The notes under the pieces were generated by a model. It saw only the letters and a list, made by a program, of their open reading frames with translations. It did no database searches and was not told the origin of the DNA. Both the position numbers and the translations under genes were made by a program. Below, piece by piece: positions 16,715 through 25,146 of a stretch of DNA of 64,000 bases (its first letter is position 1; every line of letters starts with the position of its first letter). Source of the stretch: Emticicia sp. CRIBPO (GTDB taxonomy: Bacteria > Bacteroidota > Bacteroidia > Cytophagales > Spirosomataceae); assembly GCF_009905725.1 (NCBI RefSeq), contig NZ_JAAAKV010000007.1, positions 62,001 through 126,000 of the forward strand, given 5' to 3'.

Positions 16715-17185
16715 ATGGCGTTTCAATATTACACCCAGGAAGGATTCGACAATTTGAAAAACAAATTGCACGAAATGAAAACAAAAGGCCGTGCCGAAAT
16801 AGCACGTCAGATAGCGGAGGCGAGAGACAAAGGTGATCTTTCAGAGAATGCAGAATATGACGCCGCCAAAGATGCTCAGGGATTGATGGAGTCGGAGATT
16901 TCAAAACTGGAGGTTCTGATGTCGAATGCCCGTATTCTTGACGAATCAACACTGGACATTTCAAAAGTTTCACTGATGAACAAAGTGAAAATCAAAAACA
17001 AGAAAAGCGGAGCTATTATGACATACACCCTTGTGGCAGAAGAAGAAGCCGATTTAAAGCAAGGAAAAATTTCAATTAATTCACCATTCGCGAAAGGGCT
17101 GCTGGGTAAAGTGGTAGGTGATACCGCCCAGATCCAGGCTCCTGCCGGTATGGTGGAAGTGGAAGTCGTGGAGATTTCCCTGTAA
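16715..17185 (+). CDS. greA: transcription elongation factor GreA
   Basis: A protein of 156 aa that rescues backtracked RNA polymerase by stimulating transcript cleavage. The N-terminal coiled coil (about 8-75) contains REIA-type spacing and the acidic tip GDLSENAEYDAAKD (40-53), which supplies the metal-binding residues. The C-terminal FKBP-like domain runs from about 85 and includes INSPFAKGLLGKVVGD. Length is normal. The gene has a long leader with two terminator-like hairpins and is followed by a strong bidirectional terminator. Confidence 0.95.
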   Translation: MAFQYYTQEGFDNLKNKLHEMKTKGRAEIARQIAEARDKGDLSENAEYDAAKDAQGLMESEISKLEVLMSNARILDESTLDISKVSLMNKVKIKNKKSGAIMTYTLVAEEEADLKQGKISINSPFAKGLLGKVVGDTAQIQAPAGMVEVEVVEISL

Positions 17186-17197
17186 CATTCTTTATCC

Positions 17198-17240
17198 AAA
17201 AATAAGGGCTGCAAATCTGATTTGCAGCCCTTATTCTGTT
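17198..17240. terminator. bidirectional terminator greA / YwqK-like gene
   Basis: A perfect 16-bp stem (17201-17216 with 17220-17235, CTG loop) has an A-run on the left and T-rich sequence on the right. It sits between two convergent genes. Confidence 0.8.
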
Positions 17241-17254
17241 ATTAAACACCTGGT

Positions 17255-18247
17255 TTACAACTTCTTCACCGACTCGTGTTCAAAAGTGAGCTTGCCACCC
17301 GCATCATATTCCCTGACCGTAAAAGGCTCTGCAGCATCATAACAATCAGCAGCATATTGGGTTTCTTTCTTCCGGCGATTGCCCCCTTCATAATATTCTA
17401 TCCACTTTCCTACCCTTACCCCATTGTCAAGTTTTCCTTCTTCGGCCAGCGTTCCGTCTTGGTGAAATTTCCAGTAACTTCCCGTCTGTTTTCCAAATAA
17501 CATCGGTATTACTTCTTTGACTTTGGAGCTATCGCCATTATAATAAGTGATCTGTGATTCTGCATAAAACCCTTTGTTATACACTTCTTTCTGGATCAGC
17601 ACGAAATCCTTATCCTGCTCCTCTCCGTATTCCTCCCAGCGGCCGTGCTTTGCTCCCAGGTAATAGTAGCCATCTTTTATGAGCACATCCCCTCTATATT
17701 CTTTGTAAGGGCCATGCATCAGTTTGTTGGTTTTTGCATCCCGCTGAATGGCTTCCACTACTTTTTTGGTTTTCAGATCATACCAGAACAGCGAACGGGT
17801 GTAAGGATTAGGCCTGGAATGTTCTTTAAGGGTATAAAACTCCATATAAATCATCCTCTCGCCGGAACCTCTTTTGTAGATTTGTTTTTCAACAGCCATC
17901 TTTTCATAGGTCCTTCCGTCAAAAGCATCAGCTTTGGCTTTCTTCCTGTTTTTTCTCAGTTTTTTAGATTTGGCTTTGGCATCAGAAGCAATGCCGGGCA
18001 ATGCTTCGTTCAGAAACTTTTTGGCATCCTCCACATTCGTGATCTTATTATCACCGGGCAGATTGACCGAAGCTTTAGGCAATCCGATATCTACCGGAAC
18101 GATGTCTTCGATTTTTTCTTCGAGGGTCATTTTTTTTCGTTCCGCCTTCTTTTGCTCTTTTGTCTTTGCTTTAGGAATGATATCCTGAGCATGAATTTTT
18201 AGGACAAAAACCTGAAATATAAGGTATATAAAAAGAAATCTTTTCAT
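17255..18247 (-). CDS. exported YwqK/MORN-like repeat protein
   Basis: A protein of 330 aa with signal peptide 1-20 (ending LKIHAQ). A Lys-rich region follows, with EQKKAERKKMTLEEK (about 31-45) and SKKLRKNRKKAKADA. The C-terminal half carries MORN-like beta-hairpin repeats: HGPYKEYRGDVLIKDGYYY, LGAKHGRWEEYG, QTGSYWKFHQDGTLAEEG and RVGKWIEYYEGGNRRKKET. This is the YwqK-type repeat, sometimes annotated as a toxin-antitoxin antitoxin. Here the protein is exported and there is no toxin gene beside it, so that name should not be carried over. Function unknown. Confidence 0.75.
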   Translation of the reverse strand: MKRFLFIYLIFQVFVLKIHAQDIIPKAKTKEQKKAERKKMTLEEKIEDIVPVDIGLPKASVNLPGDNKITNVEDAKKFLNEALPGIASDAKAKSKKLRKNRKKAKADAFDGRTYEKMAVEKQIYKRGSGERMIYMEFYTLKEHSRPNPYTRSLFWYDLKTKKVVEAIQRDAKTNKLMHGPYKEYRGDVLIKDGYYYLGAKHGRWEEYGEEQDKDFVLIQKEVYNKGFYAESQITYYNGDSSKVKEVIPMLFGKQTGSYWKFHQDGTLAEEGKLDNGVRVGKWIEYYEGGNRRKKETQYAADCYDAAEPFTVREYDAGGKLTFEHESVKKL

Positions 18248-18313
18248 TTATGATTACTCCATTGTAAATTTAAGAGTTGATTATTCATTCGAAACGCAAA
18301 ATTCTAAAAAAAA

Positions 18314-19243
18314 TTGGAAACTTCTGCTAAAATCTATGTTGCCGGTCATAATGGTATGGTCGGATCCGCCATCGTCAGAAAATTAAAATCTTTAGGCTTT
18401 ACCAATTTCTTACTTCGTTCGTCCAAAGAACTTGATCTCAGAAACCAGCAGGCAGTTTTAGATTTTTTAGCCACAGAAAAACCCGACTACGTTTTTCTTG
18501 CCGCGGCCAAAGTAGGCGGTATTGTAGCTAACAACACTTATCGTGCCGATTTTATATACGAAAATATACAGATTCAGAACAATGTCATTCACGGCTCTTA
18601 TTTATCAGGTGTAAAAAAACTGATGTTCCTGGGGTCATCCTGTATCTATCCCAAACTCGCTCCGCAGCCGCTTCGTGAGGATTATTTACTGACAGGCCTG
18701 CTTGAACCTACCAATGAGCCTTATGCCATTGCCAAAATAGCGGGTATCAAAATGTGTGAGGCTTACAAAGACCAGTACGGCTGTAACTTCATATCCGTCA
18801 TGCCAACCAACCTGTATGGCCCAAACGACAATTATGACCTGCAGAATTCTCACGTATTGCCGGCCATGATCCGTAAGTTTCATGAAGCTAAACTGAACGG
18901 CAGCGAAGAAGTTGAACTTTGGGGAACGGGCTCGCCGATGCGTGAATTCCTTCATGCCGACGACCTGGCCGAGGCTTGTGTATTCCTGATGGAAAATTAC
19001 AATGACTCGACCCTCGTCAATATCGGAACGGGTGTGGATGTAACCATCAAAGAACTGGCTGAAACCATCAGGGAAGAGGTCGGTTTTGAAGGAAATATCA
19101 AATGGAATACCGACAAACCGGACGGAACGCCAAGAAAACTGATGGACGTGAGCAAACTTCATGACCTGGGCTGGAAACACACCATTGAGCTGAAAGAAGG
19201 TATCAGGTTGGTATATGCCGAATACAAAAGCCGTACGGCCTGA
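18314..19243 (+). CDS. fcl: GDP-L-fucose synthase
   Basis: A protein of 309 aa of the extended short-chain dehydrogenase family that epimerises and reduces GDP-4-keto-6-deoxymannose to GDP-L-fucose. The NADP-binding motif is [15 protein letters not shown] (6-20); the catalytic Ser and the YxxxK pair (Tyr137, Lys141 in [10 protein letters not shown]) are present. The start codon is TTG at 18314: an in-frame TAA lies at 18305-18307 and the first ATG falls inside the nucleotide-binding motif. No gmd (the preceding step) is in the window. The gene is divergent from the YwqK-like gene. Confidence 0.93.
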   Translation: METSAKIYVAGHNGMVGSAIVRKLKSLGFTNFLLRSSKELDLRNQQAVLDFLATEKPDYVFLAAAKVGGIVANNTYRADFIYENIQIQNNVIHGSYLSGVKKLMFLGSSCIYPKLAPQPLREDYLLTGLLEPTNEPYAIAKIAGIKMCEAYKDQYGCNFISVMPTNLYGPNDNYDLQNSHVLPAMIRKFHEAKLNGSEEVELWGTGSPMREFLHADDLAEACVFLMENYNDSTLVNIGTGVDVTIKELAETIREEVGFEGNIKWNTDKPDGTPRKLMDVSKLHDLGWKHTIELKEGIRLVYAEYKSRTA

Positions 19244-19368
19244 GTTTAATTCTTTGTTAAGTTTTATAGCAAAGTAAACTTCATCAGGATTATCCGGGTT
19301 TAATTTGATAATTTTGTTTCTGAACAGACACATGTTGTGCCCTGTTAATTCCTGATGAATTTGCCACG

Positions 19369-20046
19369 ATGAAATTTAACAAAGAGGTATCGTTTCCACT
19401 CATAAGCTCTATCCTTTTTACGATTACCCCTTTGGTAAGTACCTCTTTCCTGACCATTTATGTACTTCAGTATCAGGATTTCCTCAATACCCTGGGTTGG
19501 GCCGACTGGTTTTATATATCCCTTGTTTTCACGGTCACTTCAGCATTGGCTCTCAGTCCTCCGACATTTCTTGCGGTTATTCATGGCTATTTTTTAGGGT
19601 TTGAAGCCCTTCCTTATCAATTTATGATTAACATGGGGGCTATTATTCTTGTCAATCTTGTGGTCAGGAAAATAGACAACAACCGGTTTATCGAGATATT
19701 GTCAAAAAATCCGAAAGTTGCAGGCATCCTCAACGGCATCAAAAAGGAAGAGTTAAAGATCATTTTCTTTTCCAAACTTTCACCCGTCCTTCCCTTTGCC
19801 CTCACTAATTTTGTATTTGCGATTTCCGGTGCCCGTCTCAGAAACGTTCTTTTGGGTGGCTTCATGGGCATGATTCCGAGAACCGTCCTGGCCGTATGGA
19901 CCGGCTCACAAGCCAAAGAAATCCAGACCCTGATCGAGCATCCCAACCAGGGATTGTTTCAACAGGTCTTCATTCTCATCCTCCTGATTGCGTCAGTAGT
20001 GGGCTTGTCGATGGTATTCAGGAAGGTTTTGAAGCCTGCTGAATGA
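19369..20046 (+). CDS. VTT-domain membrane protein (TVP38/TMEM64/DedA-like)
   Basis: A protein of 225 aa with five or six hydrophobic segments. The VTT core is recognisable in FFSKLSPVLPFALTNFVFA (about 136-154) followed by GGFMGMIPRTVLAVWTG: an Arg/Pro-containing re-entrant region and a conserved G..P. The superfamily has been connected with lipid scrambling and undecaprenyl-phosphate recycling in other bacteria. The function of this branch is not established. It is 125 bp downstream of fcl on the same strand and is followed by a terminator. Confidence 0.75.
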   Translation: MKFNKEVSFPLISSILFTITPLVSTSFLTIYVLQYQDFLNTLGWADWFYISLVFTVTSALALSPPTFLAVIHGYFLGFEALPYQFMINMGAIILVNLVVRKIDNNRFIEILSKNPKVAGILNGIKKEELKIIFFSKLSPVLPFALTNFVFAISGARLRNVLLGGFMGMIPRTVLAVWTGSQAKEIQTLIEHPNQGLFQQVFILILLIASVVGLSMVFRKVLKPAE

Positions 20047-20074
20047 TGCTATAACGTTATTAATCACCCCGAAA

Positions 20075-20113
20075 ACAAAAAACCTCCCCCGTTTCCGGAA
20101 GAGGCTTTTATTT
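20075..20113. terminator. bidirectional terminator VTT gene / tpiA
   Basis: CCTC...GAGG with an inner CCG/CGG pair and TTTC loop, flanked by AAAAAA on the left and CTTTTATTT on the right, between convergent genes. Confidence 0.55.
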
Positions 20114-20126
20114 GATATGATCTATA

Positions 20127-20894
20127 TTAAGCCGGGAACGACTTGGATATGTCTGTAAAATCTCTTGATTTCAGTGAGGCTCCGCCTACCAGTCCGCCGT
20201 CAACGTCAGGCTGAGAGAATAGCTCCTGTGCATTACCCGCACCCACACTTCCTCCGTAAAGGATCGAAATCTCTTCGGCCACTTCCTGTCCGTATTTAGA
20301 CGCCAGGTGGTCACGAAGTACCTTGTGCATTTCCTGAGCCTGTGCCGAAGAAGCCGTTACGCCTGTACCGATAGCCCAGATAGGTTCGTAGGCAATCACT
20401 ACTTTTTTCAGATCATCAGCCGACAAATGGAAAAGGCTGTTGGTCAATTGTCCAGAAACAAAATCAAAATGAATACCTGCTTCTCTTTGTGAAAGCGTTT
20501 CTCCACAACAGAAAATCGGGGTCAATCCGCCGGCTAAAATGGCATCTACCTTCTGAGCTACAAATTCGTCAGATTCGTTGAAGTATTCCCTGCGTTCGCT
20601 GTGACCAATAATCACATACTTAACACCAGCAGATTTCAACATCGATACAGACACCTCTCCGGTATAAGCTCCTGATTCTTTCGGGTGACAGTTCTGAGCA
20701 GCCAAAGCCACTTTCGGTGTGTCAATCAGTTTGCTGAATGAGCTCAAATAAGGAAACGGAACACCTAAAACCACCTGAACATTAGGGTTTACCACTTCGT
20801 CTTTAACCATATTAACTACTTCAGAAAGAAGGATCTGACCTTCTTCAAAAGTTTTATTCATTTTCCAGTTACCGGCAGCGTACTTTTTTCTCAT
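20127..20894 (-). CDS. tpiA: triosephosphate isomerase
   Basis: A protein of 255 aa catalysing interconversion of dihydroxyacetone phosphate and glyceraldehyde 3-phosphate. Catalytic residues are all present: Lys11 in GNWKMNKT, His98 in VIIGHSERREYF and Glu170 in VIAYEPIWAIGTG. The phosphate-binding ILYGGSVGAGNAQEL and GLVGGASLK follow near the C-terminus. Normal length. A full -7 element lies 32 bp upstream of the start codon. Confidence 0.97.
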   Translation of the reverse strand: MRKKYAAGNWKMNKTFEEGQILLSEVVNMVKDEVVNPNVQVVLGVPFPYLSSFSKLIDTPKVALAAQNCHPKESGAYTGEVSVSMLKSAGVKYVIIGHSERREYFNESDEFVAQKVDAILAGGLTPIFCCGETLSQREAGIHFDFVSGQLTNSLFHLSADDLKKVVIAYEPIWAIGTGVTASSAQAQEMHKVLRDHLASKYGQEVAEEISILYGGSVGAGNAQELFSQPDVDGGLVGGASLKSRDFTDISKSFPA

Positions 20895-20925
20895 TTTGAC
20901 TTAGAATGCTTGATTTAAAATTTCG

Positions 20926-20933
20926 CAAATATA
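20926..20933 (-). promoter_or_regulatory. putative -7 element for tpiA
   Basis: The minus strand reads TATATTTG, a full TAnnTTTG match, 32 bp before the tpiA ATG. No good -33 element. Confidence 0.4.
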
Positions 20934-21022
20934 ATAAGTTATAAGCCTTTTTTTCATTAATTATTGATTTTATATGGGTTAAGAATCCGCTTCGCTTCAA
21001 AACACCTGCTTAGATATTCATC

Positions 21023-21053
21023 AAAAAAAATGCCCCCGACAAAAGCAGGAGCA
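21023..21053 (-). terminator. yebC terminator
   Basis: Read on the minus strand, TGCTCCTG pairs with CGGGGGCA (8 bp, two G-U wobbles) and is followed by eight T. It lies about 170 bp after the yebC stop. Confidence 0.5.
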
Positions 21054-21087
21054 CTTTAGACTATAAGAAACTATAAATCTTATTTTT

Positions 21088-21111
21088 AATGGAGAAAGGA
21101 AAACGGAGGAC
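21088..21111 (+). repeat. purine-rich dispersed element, copy 1
   Basis: This 24-bp sequence matches 58664-58687 at 23 of 24 positions. Both copies are intergenic and each is followed by a pyrimidine-rich stretch that could pair back with it. The origin is unknown; low-complexity composition may explain part of the match. Confidence 0.35.
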
Positions 21112-21220
21112 GGGGAAAGCAACTGACTTTACCGGACTCGCCGCTTATCTTCCGGATTTATGCGGGAGGAAAGATTTGAAGGAATCCATTCTCTTTTTCC
21201 CTGCTCCTTCTTCCTCTCAA

Positions 21221-21943
21221 TTATTCAATCACCATGTTGTGATAAACGTTTTGTACGTCATCATCTTCGTCCAGTTTTTCAAGAAGCTTGTCTACATCAG
21301 CAGCTTCGGCTTCTGTCAGTTTCTTGGTGTCTGTCGGGATACGTTCAAAATCCGCGTGAAGCAGTTCATATCCTTTCTCTTCCAGGAATTTCTGGATAGC
21401 TCCGTATGCCGAAAATTCTCCGTAAACATTGACCTGGTTAGATTCTTCATCCAAAAACACGTCGTCAGCACCGAAGTCGATCAACTCAAACTCCAGCTCT
21501 TCCACATCTATATTATCTGTCTTGGCGATTTTAAATACACATTTACGCTCAAAAATAAAGTCGAGCATACCGTTGGTGCCCAAACTCCCCCCGGTTTTGG
21601 TAAAGTAACTTCTGACATTGGCTACCGTACGGTTGTTATTATCGGTAGTACATTCTACCAACACCGCCACACCGTGTAATCCGTATCCTTCCAAAACAAT
21701 CTCTTTGTAATCCTCCTGGTCTTTTGAAGAAGCCCTTTTAATGGCACTTTCCACGTTGGCCTTCGGCATGTTGGCTGCCTTGGCGTTCTGGATAACCGCT
21801 CTCAGACGCGAGTTGGCATTGGGATCAGGTCCGCCTGATTTCACAGCCATTACTATATCTTTACCGATACGGGTGAAAATCTTCGCCATTGAACTCCAAC
21901 GTTTCATTTTTCTGGCTTTCCTGAATTCAAACGCTCTTCCCAT
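21221..21943 (-). CDS. yebC: YebC/PmpR family regulatory protein
   Basis: A protein of 240 aa with the family opening MGRAFEFRKARKMKRWSSMA, then FTRIGKDIVMAVKSGG and NMPKANVESAIKRAS. Members act as DNA-binding regulators in some bacteria, and recent work also connects the family with translation of difficult peptide stretches. The role in this organism is not known. The acidic C-terminus (LLEKLDEDDDVQNVYHN) is typical. A full -7 element lies 14 bp upstream, so the transcript has almost no leader. Confidence 0.92.
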   Translation of the reverse strand: MGRAFEFRKARKMKRWSSMAKIFTRIGKDIVMAVKSGGPDPNANSRLRAVIQNAKAANMPKANVESAIKRASSKDQEDYKEIVLEGYGLHGVAVLVECTTDNNNRTVANVRSYFTKTGGSLGTNGMLDFIFERKCVFKIAKTDNIDVEELEFELIDFGADDVFLDEESNQVNVYGEFSAYGAIQKFLEEKGYELLHADFERIPTDTKKLTEAEAADVDKLLEKLDEDDDVQNVYHNMVIE

Positions 21944-21956
21944 GTTATGGTTTTGT

Positions 21957-21964
21957 CAAATGTA
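21957..21964 (-). promoter_or_regulatory. putative -7 element for yebC
   Basis: The minus strand reads TACATTTG, a full TAnnTTTG match, only 14 bp from the ATG. Confidence 0.35.
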
Positions 21965-22056
21965 GTTTTATAAATTTGGTGCGAAATTACACATAAATCA
22001 AAAATTTAATGCAAATTGCCTTACAAAAAATATATTAACCTAAGCCCGACGCACCC

Positions 22057-22452
22057 ATGGAATTGACGAATACCGTATTTTTGAATATGGCCATAGGATT
22101 ATTCTTCAGCATTTTATTCCTGCAATCCGGACTCGACAAAGTCTTTGATTTTAAAGGAAATAGCGGTTATATCAAAAGTGTCTTTGAAAAAACACCGCTC
22201 AAAAATATATCATCCCTGCTTTTCATTACCATTACCATCCTCGAGATCTCGGCAGGGGCATTCAGTCTGTCTGGTGTTTTTTATTATTATTTTAAAGGCT
22301 CTCTGCAACTGCTTACCTTCGGACTGCAGCTTTCCGCTCTGAGTTTGCTGGGTCTGTTTTTCGGACAAAGGATCTCTAAGGACTATGCCGGGGCAGCTTC
22401 GCTAGTGGCTTACTTTCTTCTGGCTGTTTTCGGTTTGTATGTCGTTGGCTGA
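22057..22452 (+). CDS. DoxX-like small membrane protein
   Basis: A protein of 131 aa with four hydrophobic segments (about 5-25, 47-68, 75-95 and 108-130) and the family-like LQSGLDKVFDFKG (22-34) in the first loop. This fits DoxX/DoxD-like membrane proteins, some of which are quinone-linked while most have no known role. It is 96 bp upstream of the membrane AraC regulator on the same strand; co-transcription is possible but unproven. Confidence 0.65.
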   Translation: MELTNTVFLNMAIGLFFSILFLQSGLDKVFDFKGNSGYIKSVFEKTPLKNISSLLFITITILEISAGAFSLSGVFYYYFKGSLQLLTFGLQLSALSLLGLFFGQRISKDYAGAASLVAYFLLAVFGLYVVG

Positions 22453-22548
22453 TTTTGGACGACTATCTCAACCTTCATTTCGACCTTTTATCAAAACAAG
22501 CCCTTGCGGTGACTTAATCCTGGTATTTTTGTTAAAAATCATATTTAT

Positions 22549-23601
22549 TTGACTTTTAACAAAGAAATACTCTTTTTCCTGAGTACCCTGGGTTGGTTTA
22601 ACGGATTAATACTGAGCAGTTATTTCCTGTTCTTTATTCCCAAAAAAACGCTTCCCAATACTCTTTTCGGTTTATTGTTGCTGGTTTTGAGTATCCGCAT
22701 CAGTAAGTCGGTCGTGTGGTATTTCTATCCGGACCTGCCTGTTTTCTTTATACAACTGGGTCTTGCGGTTTGTTTTCTCATCGGTCCCTTATTATTCTTC
22801 TATCTGAAAGCCGTCTCCGAACAAACCAAAACTTTCCCCGGAGAATGGGGCATCATACTTGGAAGTTTTGTTATGGCTTCTGTCCTCCTCATGCTCTTTT
22901 TTACCGACAAGCCCCAGCTGTATTTGTGGAAAAAGTACTTCGTCAAAATCACTTACGGAGAATGGTTCCTGACGGTGCTTATTTCCGGGATCTTCATTAT
23001 TCCATTGCTTAAAAAACTGAGAACGGGCTATGTAACCCTGCATGAAAAATGGGTTCTGGCGGTTTATTTCAGTAATCTCATGATTGCCTCCAACTTTGTA
23101 GTGTCCTATCTGGACATCCTCAATGTGGCATACATCACCGGCGGGCTCACCTTCTCACTACTTATTTACCTGAACATCCTGATACTGTTCTACAGGAAAA
23201 AGACCGGTTATCTGTTTAGCCCCGAACCCGAAAAATACAGTAACAAAAAAATAAGCCCGGACGAAGCCGGGACCTTGATTCTAAAACTTGAAACAGCCTT
23301 AACCGAAAAAGAGATTTACAAAAACCCCGATTTGAAGCTCCCTGAAATGGCGGGATTACTCCATGTTTCAGTACATCAGTTATCTCAATTACTCAACGAC
23401 AACCTGCAGAAAACCTTCCCTGTTTATCTGAACGAATTCCGGGTTAAGAAAGCCTGTGAAATCATAGACGCTGCTCTGGATTTTAAAATAGAAGCCATCG
23501 GTTATGAAGTGGGTTATCATTCAAAATCCACTTTTTTTGCTGCTTTCAAAAAAATCACCGGGCTCACCCCAAGCCAGTATAAGGCCGCCAAAGTATTCTG
23601 A
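22549..23601 (+). CDS. AraC-family regulator with N-terminal membrane domain
   Basis: A protein of 350 aa. Residues 1 to about 215 form six or seven hydrophobic segments. The C-terminal 110 residues are an AraC-type double helix-turn-helix (LKLPEMAGLLHVSVHQLSQL and IEAIGYEVGYHSKSTFFAAF, ending FKKITGLTPSQYK). Such proteins are common in Bacteroidota and are thought to sense something at the membrane and bind DNA directly. The start codon is TTG at 22549: a stop lies in frame upstream and no ATG precedes the first membrane segment. It sits 106 bp before the exported DJ-1-like gene, a likely target. Confidence 0.85.
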   Translation: MTFNKEILFFLSTLGWFNGLILSSYFLFFIPKKTLPNTLFGLLLLVLSIRISKSVVWYFYPDLPVFFIQLGLAVCFLIGPLLFFYLKAVSEQTKTFPGEWGIILGSFVMASVLLMLFFTDKPQLYLWKKYFVKITYGEWFLTVLISGIFIIPLLKKLRTGYVTLHEKWVLAVYFSNLMIASNFVVSYLDILNVAYITGGLTFSLLIYLNILILFYRKKTGYLFSPEPEKYSNKKISPDEAGTLILKLETALTEKEIYKNPDLKLPEMAGLLHVSVHQLSQLLNDNLQKTFPVYLNEFRVKKACEIIDAALDFKIEAIGYEVGYHSKSTFFAAFKKITGLTPSQYKAAKVF

Positions 23602-23707
23602 AAAGGGCAATTCCAGGTATTTCTTGTTCAGATTTATAGATCAGGACTTCATTTCCTGATCCTGAAAGCATTTTTGGGCTTTCAACAAAATAAAAAATCT
23701 GATCAAA

Positions 23708-24820
23708 ATGAAGAAAAAGCAATTATTACTGACGCTGATTTTATTCCCTCTTCTTTCTTATGCCCAAACCACCAGAAAAATCCTGATGGTGGTGAGTAGC
23801 TATGGTAAAGATGCAGGCAAAACACGGCCCGGGTTTGAGTTCGATGAATATTCCCAGGCGTACCTGACTTTTAAGGCGAATGGTTTCGAAGTCGATGTGG
23901 CCAGTCCAAAAGGCGGAGCGGTGGAGCCAGACGGATACAATGCCAAAAAAGAGTACAACAAAGCTATTTTAGCTGATGCCAAGGCTACCGGATGGTTAAA
24001 AAACACCCTTCCGACAGCATCTCTAAAGGCTGCGGATTATGCAGCCGTCTATGTTGTCGGTGGAAAAGGGGCTATGTTCGATCTACCTTTTGACCCTTCA
24101 CTTCAGGAAATCATTACGCAGATCTACCAAAACAAAGGGATTATTTCCGCTGTTTGCCATGGCCCCGCGGCTTTTGTCCATGTGAAACTTCCGGATGGGA
24201 AATACCTGGTGGAAGGAAAAGCCATCACGGGTTTTTGCAATGATGAAGAAACCATGTTCGGCAAAAAATGGCAGAAAGAATTTCCGTTTATGCTTGAAGA
24301 CAAACTGAAGGCGAGAGCCGGGATCTATGAAAAAGCCGATGTTATGTTGCCTCATGTGAGTATTTCGGGGCAATTAATCACCGGCCAAAATCCCTATTCT
24401 ACCAATGCTCTGGCGGAGCAGATCGTACGCTCTCTTGGTACAGAACCTGTATCCAGGCAACATTTCCCGGATGAAATGAGCATGAATCTTGTAAAAAGAG
24501 CCCTGGGTGGTGAATGGGACCAGGTAAAAAATAAAATCAAGGTCAGCAAGGATAAGCTTGATATTGAACTCATAGCGGTTTACGGCTATTACCGCTCGAT
24601 GGGTGCCAATGGTGATAAAAAAATCAGTAAACTGGCACTGGATGTCATGGAACTGGCAACCCCTTATTACTTTAATTCTGCTCTTCAACTGGAACGGGCT
24701 ACGTGCTATAGAAACCTGGATGACAAGCCGACTGCGAGGAAGCTACTGGAGGAACTCATCGCGAAAGAACCTGATTCAGACAAGGCAAAAAAGATGCTTG
24801 AGGAATTAAACAACAAGTAG
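23708..24820 (+). CDS. exported DJ-1/PfpI family protein with C-terminal extension
   Basis: A protein of 370 aa with signal peptide 1-20 (ending LLSYAQ). Residues about 24-245 form a class I glutamine-amidotransferase-like fold with the nucleophile elbow AVCHGPAAF (Cys150, His151) and VVGGKGAMFDLPFD, closest to the Hsp31/glyoxalase-III side of the family. The last 100 residues are helical and resemble a TPR unit (RATCYRNLDDKPTARKLLEE). Hsp31-like proteins are normally cytoplasmic; an exported version joined to a TPR-like tail is unusual. Enzymatic role not predictable from sequence alone. Confidence 0.8.
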   Translation: MKKKQLLLTLILFPLLSYAQTTRKILMVVSSYGKDAGKTRPGFEFDEYSQAYLTFKANGFEVDVASPKGGAVEPDGYNAKKEYNKAILADAKATGWLKNTLPTASLKAADYAAVYVVGGKGAMFDLPFDPSLQEIITQIYQNKGIISAVCHGPAAFVHVKLPDGKYLVEGKAITGFCNDEETMFGKKWQKEFPFMLEDKLKARAGIYEKADVMLPHVSISGQLITGQNPYSTNALAEQIVRSLGTEPVSRQHFPDEMSMNLVKRALGGEWDQVKNKIKVSKDKLDIELIAVYGYYRSMGANGDKKISKLALDVMELATPYYFNSALQLERATCYRNLDDKPTARKLLEELIAKEPDSDKAKKMLEELNNK

Positions 24821-25146
24821 TTTCAGGACAAAACAACCCGGCACTGAAATTCATAATAACAATTAAAAAACGTATGGCAATATTTCATAAAAGTATTGCC
24901 ATACTCCTCTTTTCCTTCTGCTTGTTTTTTCACTGATCATAACAGCCATGCTACTGAATAATAGTCCATTTTGATTGATTTTACCTCATTTGTCCCCTTT
25001 TTCAACTATTTCTTCCATAATATTCCAACCAAATTATATCTTTCTGAATCATTGTTATTGAAAAGGGTTTTAAGGGAAAGGAAGATGGCGGAGGGGTCAG
25101 TTATGATCTTTTCGCCATCCTACTGAAATCAAGAGAATTACTAACC
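24821..25146. other. intergenic region before the serpin operon
   Basis: These 326 bp hold the terminator of the DJ-1-like gene near the left end. The remainder is AT-rich with a purine stretch near 25073-25096. It should contain the promoter of the four-gene operon starting at 25147, but no full TAnnTTTG element was found. Confidence 0.3.
24865..24912. terminator. terminator after the DJ-1-like gene
   Basis: A perfect 11-bp stem (GTATGGCAATA at 24872-24882 with its complement at 24894-24904), preceded by an A-run and followed by TCCTCTTTTCC. Confidence 0.65.

Larger units (their letters stand above)
20895..21220. other. intergenic region tpiA / yebC
   Basis: A 326-bp gap between two minus-strand genes. 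It contains the tpiA -7 element, the yebC terminator (21023-21053), and a purine-rich element at 21088-21111 that recurs at 58664-58687. A pyrimidine-rich stretch at 21180-21218 is roughly its inverse complement. No RNA gene or supported ORF is seen. Confidence 0.35.

Noticed and set aside
17255-18247. Antitoxin reading of the YwqK-like protein
   Set aside because: It is exported and no toxin gene is adjacent, so a toxin-antitoxin role is not supported.
18686-19333. Minus-strand open frame of 215 codons opposite fcl
   Set aside because: Antisense shadow of a conserved enzyme gene with no independent support.
21089-21679. Plus-strand open frame of 196 codons
   Set aside because: It runs antisense through most of yebC, has no recognisable family, and its start lies in a low-complexity purine element.
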